From Rothia sp. (in: high G+C Gram-positive bacteria) (GTDB taxonomy: Bacteria; Actinomycetota; Actinomycetes; Actinomycetales; Micrococcaceae): a DNA stretch of 64,000 bases. The position numbers and the translations under genes were made by a program. The notes under the pieces were generated by a model. The model did not search any database. It saw only the letters and a list, made by a program, of their open reading frames with translations, and was not told where the DNA came from. This document shows, piece by piece, positions 59,884 through 64,000 of this stretch (within the stretch, counting starts at the first letter, position 1; the number at the start of each line of letters is the position of its first letter). Where the stretch lies: positions 62,001 through 126,000 of the forward strand of contig JAUNHE010000006.1 in the NCBI GenBank assembly GCA_030524105.1. Reading direction: 5' to 3'.

Positions 59884-60294
59884 TTACGTCAGAAAATTTT
59901 TCTTTTGTATAGATTCAAAAGACAAAACAGAAGGAATAGATTCATTAATCGCTACACAAATAGCATGTATAAAGCCAGCATAGCCTAGCATTAAACCAGG
60001 AACTGTCTTGACAGGCAATCCTAAACCATGTCGAAAGTTAGAAGCAAGAATACGCCGTACAGACTCATCTAAGTACTGTCGTCCAGCTTTCCTGTCACCA
60101 GCAGAATACAAGCAGATAGCATTTCCCAAAGAACTATGACAAAGACTATCATTTCTTGGTAAAGGAGAATCTAATAAAGCACTTTTAGATTGATCTATCA
60201 GCTCTGAAACATATGAGCTCTGCAAACTTGATTGGCTAAGTGCACGAGCTAGATAGATACCTGCTGCGCCATGACACCAATGAATAGGAAACAC
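59884..60294 (-). pseudogene. C-terminal remnant of a LanM-type lanthionine synthetase
   Basis: The 136-codon frame opens with FPIHWCHGAAGIYLARAL and has SLCHSSLGN. Cys7 and the Cys52-His53 pair match the three zinc ligands of LanC-like cyclase domains. VPGLMLGYAGF followed by IPSVLSFE is the usual LanM ending. Frame coding continues five codons upstream of the GTG start before a TAG. The dehydratase domain and the first two thirds of the cyclase domain, with the catalytic His, are absent. It lies right after an immunity-type ABC transporter, so it is the stump of a lost class II lantibiotic gene. Confidence 0.78.
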
Positions 60295-60376
60295 GCTATA
60301 TCCCAGATTCTATTGTAAGTGAAATAAAATATACACCTATAGTCATATTTTTTAATAATATAAATAAAATTTTAGA

Positions 60377-61123
60377 CTACCAAATTTTTACCCTATAAAC
60401 TATATACGGGCTGACAAAATATAGAATTCCAAAAATAATTAGACTAGACAGCGTCAGCATCGCCGCGTCTAAAAGGTTTAAACCAGCCGAATCGGTTAAA
60501 GCGGTAGATCCCAAACTCATTGTGCGAGTAATCAATCCTTGTGGTAACACATAACTCAAGGGGCGCAATGTATACGATGTAACTGATGCTATTCCTACTA
60601 CACAGCCAACAACGCACAGAGATACAGGGGCTGCAAAAGATTTTAAAAGTGCGGATAGAAGAGTTTGCAAAGCAATGAGAGGTAAAGATCCAATGGCCGC
60701 AACGAGACTCACTATGACAAGATTTATTGGGCTACCCTCAGGAACACGCACAATGAATAAACCGGAAAATAAAGTAGCAGCCACAAGAAATATTTGCATT
60801 ATCGCCGTCAGTACAAAAGCAACAAATATTTTTGTGAGCAGCAAAGAACCGATCGTGGAAGAGTGTGAGAGCAAGAAATTCCAATTATTACCCCGATGTT
60901 CCATACGCCAAAGCGAAGCCACAATAAGGGAAACACCAGCTGAGTAAAATACTAACCCATAGAATAAAGTGACCTGTGAAGTAAAAGATGCCCAGTCTTT
61001 TCCTAAGGTATCTGGGTTATTGATATAATTGATAGTTCCCGTTACTACCGCTAAACCAGGTAGGAGAACAACCGTCATCCAAACCCATCCTCTTTTTATC
61101 TTTAGGTACTCAGCACGTAACAT
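60377..61123 (-). CDS. ABC-2 permease, lantibiotic-immunity LanG type
   Basis: ATG at 61123 follows GGTAGG and lies five bases after the stop of the first permease, giving 248 residues. Six hydrophobic segments and the start MLRAEYLKIKRGWVW fit the LanE/LanG family of bacteriocin-immunity permeases. With the ATPase and first permease upstream it would form LanFEG, which expels lantibiotic from the producer or a resistant strain. Much of the gene is AT-richer than the neighbourhood. Assignment to G rather than E is by order only. Confidence 0.78.
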   Translation of the reverse strand: MLRAEYLKIKRGWVWMTVVLLPGLAVVTGTINYINNPDTLGKDWASFTSQVTLFYGLVFYSAGVSLIVASLWRMEHRGNNWNFLLSHSSTIGSLLLTKIFVAFVLTAIMQIFLVAATLFSGLFIVRVPEGSPINLVIVSLVAAIGSLPLIALQTLLSALLKSFAAPVSLCVVGCVVGIASVTSYTLRPLSYVLPQGLITRTMSLGSTALTDSAGLNLLDAAMLTLSSLIIFGILYFVSPYIVYRVKIW

Positions 61124-61127
61124 GGCC

Positions 61128-61883
61128 CTACCTTTCTTGCCGGTCAAATGCTTTAGTAGTAAAAAAGAAAACCGCCATCCCAAGAATAAAGAATGCACCC
61201 ACCCATCCCAGTGGCGGAACTATATACGCTACGCCTTGATCACTCTGACGCACCCAAGAAATAACGGCAAAGTATCCCCAAGGAATAAAACGTGAAAAAA
61301 CAGACGGTAATAGCAACATAAAAACACTAATAAAAGCCCCAAACACTCCAACACCCACACTCACTAGTTGATTTTCAACAACCGTTGACAGCCATACATG
61401 AAATGCAATAAAAACTAGATTTACAGAGTACAGACAAACGGTATATCCTAGCCATGGAGCAGCATGGAGCGGAGCTTGGATATTAACTAGCATTCCCATT
61501 CCTAGGCTCAATAATGTTTGAAGTAAATTAAAAGGAAGCAGTATCAGGCCGAGGGCTAAAAGTTTATTTCTGCAGAGCTGCCCTGGTGTCTGCCCATTTG
61601 TTCCGGCAAGGATCCACCCATTTGCTGAATGTTCGATATCGGTTTGGCGGCTAGCCAGCACCGCCATAAATATAGGTGAAGTCATCGCGGACATCATAGT
61701 GTAAGACAGTAATAAAGCTTCCCACATGTTACTTTGCGGATCAGCAATGCGTTCGGCCAAGCCGGCAGAAAACAGTGAAGCCGACGAAAGTGCCACAACC
61801 GCTAGTATCATGAGACTTAAAATCAACGGAGTTCTAAGGCGCCTCATCTTAGAAAACTCAAGTTTCAAAGAAGAAAGCATCAT
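61128..61883 (-). CDS. ABC-2 permease, lantibiotic-immunity LanE type
   Basis: The 251-residue protein has six membrane helices and starts MMLSSLKLEFSKMRRLRTPL, the usual N-terminus of ABC-2 lantibiotic-immunity permeases. Its ATG overlaps the stop of the ATPase gene by 4 bp. It forms a complex with the ATPase and the second permease. It might protect against a bacteriocin made by others, since no intact synthesis genes remain in the window. Confidence 0.8.
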   Translation of the reverse strand: MMLSSLKLEFSKMRRLRTPLILSLMILAVVALSSASLFSAGLAERIADPQSNMWEALLLSYTMMSAMTSPIFMAVLASRQTDIEHSANGWILAGTNGQTPGQLCRNKLLALGLILLPFNLLQTLLSLGMGMLVNIQAPLHAAPWLGYTVCLYSVNLVFIAFHVWLSTVVENQLVSVGVGVFGAFISVFMLLLPSVFSRFIPWGYFAVISWVRQSDQGVAYIVPPLGWVGAFFILGMAVFFFTTKAFDRQER

Positions 61884-62776
61884 ATGGTATCGCCGCCTCC
61901 AGTGATGCTCATAAAAACATCTTCAAGACTCTGTGGTGCACGGCGTACCTCATAGATGGGTACCGATGCTTGAACAAGTTGCACAATAAGAGCTGCTGCC
62001 TGGTCCCTGCTAATACCTTCTATTCTTAACCCGTTTTTAACCCGGACAGCCTGGGGCCACACCTGCAAAGCCCTGTCTATTTCAGGAGTTTCGATTATAA
62101 GATCTGGAACAGACTCCTTAAACAGTTCTTCCCGATTACCCTGAAAAATCAGTCGGCCGGCTTTAAGAATGCCGAACTGGTCTGCTATTTTGTCTATTTC
62201 GTCTAGTAAATGGCTCGAAATCATGATCGTAACCCCTTGATGAGAAAGATCCACAAGAAAATTCCTGATCTCTTCAATACCTGCTGGGTCAAGACCATTG
62301 GTCGGCTCGTCCAAGACCAACAACTGGGGATCTTTGACAAGTGCCATTGCTATGCCCAAACGCTGTTTCATGCCTAAGGAGTAATTTTTGACTAATTTAT
62401 CCTGATGCTTAGTTAGCCGAACAAGGGCCAGAGCACGATGAATGTTGTCAGAATCTAGGTTAAGCATCTCTTTAATGATGGTCATGTTTTCAAGACCGGT
62501 CAGATGACCATACCCAGGTGGTGCCTCAATCATAGAACCAATAGAAGGTATTAGCTCTCCCTTGTTACGCCTGGTCAAAGGGGTACCAAAAATTTTAACA
62601 GCACCATCGCTTGGCTCCAACAGACCCAGGATCATTTTCATACTAGTCGATTTACCCGAACCGTTAGGGCCAAGAAAACCATAAATTTGTCCGCAAGGAA
62701 CTTCCAAATCGAGCGAGTCCACTGCTACATGTGATTTGAACTTTTTAGTAAGCTGGGTTGTTTCAATGGCTAGCAC
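61880..62776 (-). CDS. ABC transporter ATPase, lantibiotic-immunity LanF type
   Basis: The 298-residue ATPase has Walker A GPNGSGKST (36-44), a signature of YSLGMKQRLG in place of LSGGQ, and Walker B with LLVLDEPTNGLDP. The LGMKQRLG form and the E-loop-type Q-to-E-like context are common in bacteriocin-immunity ATPases of the LanF/gallidermin group. A C-terminal regulatory part ends with APQSLEDVFMSITGG. It leads the operon ATPase-permease-permease followed by a LanM stump. Start ATG 62776. Confidence 0.85.
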   Translation of the reverse strand: MLAIETTQLTKKFKSHVAVDSLDLEVPCGQIYGFLGPNGSGKSTSMKMILGLLEPSDGAVKIFGTPLTRRNKGELIPSIGSMIEAPPGYGHLTGLENMTIIKEMLNLDSDNIHRALALVRLTKHQDKLVKNYSLGMKQRLGIAMALVKDPQLLVLDEPTNGLDPAGIEEIRNFLVDLSHQGVTIMISSHLLDEIDKIADQFGILKAGRLIFQGNREELFKESVPDLIIETPEIDRALQVWPQAVRVKNGLRIEGISRDQAAALIVQLVQASVPIYEVRRAPQSLEDVFMSITGGGDTI

Positions 62777-63104
62777 GGTAATTCCTTGACCTTATTACCA
62801 GGCTTAAACAGACAAGAATAGCCCCAAGGAAGAAGCAGTTAGACTGCCATCTATCCAGGAATAAATCGTGCCAGGTTCACCAGTAAATCCCTGAGACTAT
62901 ATCGGAATATTTTCCGCGCAAACACCGTACCACAAGCATAAACGCTAGACAAACCACCAAGAACTACCCCACACGAAATAAAATCAAGGCAGGAGTTTAC
63001 TCAGCAAGATCGTCATACCAGTTGATGCCTGGTACCGATTAGGTTAACCTTCCGACCTATGTCACTACTTCCCTACTCGGCTAGGACTAATTTCAAGATT
63101 CCAG
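62777..63104. other. Intergenic region between the ABC operon and crcB genes
   Basis: About 330 bp hold no ORF longer than 16 codons with a start on the minus strand and no recognisable precursor peptide. TACCAG-N7-CTGGTA (63016-63034) is a minor inverted repeat. It must contain the promoter of the ABC operon. Confidence 0.45.
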
Positions 63105-63497
63105 CTAGATAAGATATAAGCCCGCAGAAGCACACATTAAAGCTGCTACGGGCTGTAACCATAAAGCCAGCTGGGAGACTAGCCAAAAACTCTGCCTGGC
63201 TAACTCTAGGCTTTCCAGCATAGCCGTTGAAAAAGTGGTAAATCCAGAAAGAAAACCCAACAAAATAAGAGCTACAGGCCATGTTGTGTAGTCAGTATAA
63301 CCCAGCACCTCCGGCAGCACCTTTAAAAATAACCCGCTCAGCACACCGTAGACAAAAGACCCCAGGCAGTTAACCATAAAAATCGGTAGGGGAAAAGGCT
63401 TTTTCCAGTACCTGCTACCCAGTTTACTCACTCCGTAACGGCTCAGTGCGCCTAACCCACCAGCACAAAAAAGACCGGCGTACAAAAAGATGCTCAT
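63105..63497 (-). CDS. crcB: Fluoride channel subunit CrcB/Fluc
   Basis: The 130-residue protein has four membrane helices. GGLGALSRYG near the N-terminus, NCLGSFVYG with the conserved Asn, and GFLSGFTTFSTAMLE with the fluoride-pathway Phe/Ser/Thr box are hallmarks of Fluc channels. They export fluoride as dual-topology dimers; here two different genes overlap by 4 bp, so a heterodimer is likely, as in many Gram-positive bacteria. Confidence 0.92.
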   Translation of the reverse strand: MSIFLYAGLFCAGGLGALSRYGVSKLGSRYWKKPFPLPIFMVNCLGSFVYGVLSGLFLKVLPEVLGYTDYTTWPVALILLGFLSGFTTFSTAMLESLELARQSFWLVSQLALWLQPVAALMCASAGLYLI

Positions 63498-63898
63498 AGC
63501 TTTTCCCCGCTAAAGAACCCTAGCCAAACCGCTAGAAAACCTAGCAGGGTAACTAGCGCAAGATAACCTAGGCTAGCTAAACTGCCACCCGTGTTCGCAA
63601 TATCAACAGCTCCCATAGCAAAAGCAGAATAGCTGGTAAACCCGCCCAAAAAACCGGTTCCCAAGGTAGAGAAAACAAGTTCCTGCCACCTATCTTCAAC
63701 CAGGGTATGGTTCCCTTTTTTCTTAAGGAAGGCCGCTAAAAATCCCAGGGCAAAGGCTCCCAGTGTATTAATCAGAGGGTAGATAAAAATGCCATATCCC
63801 AGCGAAGACAGACTACGATATACCCCCTGCTGCACAGACACCCCGAATCCACCACCCACAAAAACTAGCAGGCCCGGCAGGATTTTTTGTAATTTCAT
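63494..63898 (-). CDS. crcB: Fluoride channel subunit CrcB/Fluc, second subunit
   Basis: ATG at 63898 (MKLQKILPGLLVF) is preferred over an upstream ATG at 63925; the product has 134 residues. GGGFGVSVQQGVYR, NTLGAFALGFL and GFLGGFTSYSAFAMG follow the Fluc pattern, though the usual Arg after GA is replaced by other residues. It overlaps the next crcB by ATGA. No fluoride riboswitch was recognised in the short leader visible up to the window edge. Confidence 0.9.
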   Translation of the reverse strand: MKLQKILPGLLVFVGGGFGVSVQQGVYRSLSSLGYGIFIYPLINTLGAFALGFLAAFLKKKGNHTLVEDRWQELVFSTLGTGFLGGFTSYSAFAMGAVDIANTGGSLASLGYLALVTLLGFLAVWLGFFSGEKL

Positions 63899-64000
63899 AT
63901 CTCTAAACCTACACCTGCCCGCCATAACCCTTACAGGCTGCCTCTACTAGGCGAAAGATCTCCTACCTAAGTCCCAGATTTAAGGCTTCTCCACCACGGG

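Noticed and set aside
63899-64000. Fluoride riboswitch ahead of the crcB pair
   Set aside because: The visible leader lacks the conserved riboswitch segments; a more distant element beyond the edge cannot be excluded.
1-64000. tRNA, rRNA, CRISPR arrays and IS elements
   Set aside because: No tRNA-like cloverleaf, rRNA segment, spaced repeat array, transposase or IS-type inverted ends were recognised when reading the window.

Overview
The window is chromosomal DNA of a moderate-GC actinomycete, most likely a Micrococcales/Micrococcaceae-type organism. The basis is indirect: a 180-kDa-class NAD-glutamate dehydrogenase, a Corynebacterium-like inositol cluster (Cgl0159-type aldolase, GntR-type IolR with TGWCNNNACA operators), a mycobacterial-type EltD-DerK-DerI erythritol module, frequent GTG starts and a DUF6541/DUF2304 glycan locus. 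No rRNA, tRNA or CRISPR array was seen, and the species cannot be fixed from the sequence alone.

Layout. 1-4.4 kb: four-carbon acid-sugar (threonate/erythronate type) module, cut by the left edge: LtnD-like dehydrogenase, OtnK-type kinase, GntP permease and a divergent FadR-type regulator. 4.4-12.7 kb: a patchy accessory region with an ABC exporter operon, two 48-codon small ORFs, an AT-rich MATE exporter, a HEPN/Abi-like gene between two 167-bp direct repeats, a YcaO-like remnant and a decayed MFS gene. 12.7-23.2 kb: polyol catabolism (FGGY kinase, XylB, mannitol-dehydrogenase-family enzyme, DerI, DerK, EltD, SorC regulator, RbtT/DalT-type permease). 23.3-38.6 kb: a complete myo-inositol regulon (IolC, Cgl0159-type aldolase, IolD, IolA, IolE, IolG, IolH, IolT, IolB, IolR) with an additional epimerase, a Gfo/Idh oxidoreductase and a TauE-type permease.

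38.8-46.0 kb: DeoD, the giant NAD-glutamate dehydrogenase and an MHS transporter. 46.2-52.7 kb: surface-glycan genes (three GT2 glycosyltransferases, a flippase-like protein, DUF2304 and DUF6541 proteins). 53-59.2 kb: flavin reductase, M20 deacylase, a degenerate ORF, VanZ, ornithine cyclodeaminase and an amino-acid permease. 59.9-62.8 kb: a lantibiotic-immunity-type ABC transporter followed by a LanM C-terminal remnant. 63.1-63.9 kb: a paired CrcB/Fluc fluoride channel.

Functional theme. The first 38 kb is a scavenging block for plant- or host-derived polyols and sugar acids, and each pathway keeps its own importer and regulator. Reading the intergenic regions gave six candidate IolR operators and two related palindromes upstream of eltD and the polyol permease. 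The 4.4-12.7 kb and 59.9-62.8 kb regions look like eroded peptide-antibiotic (RiPP) and defence loci. The best leads for something undescribed are the small-ORF/ABC operon and the repeat-flanked HEPN gene.
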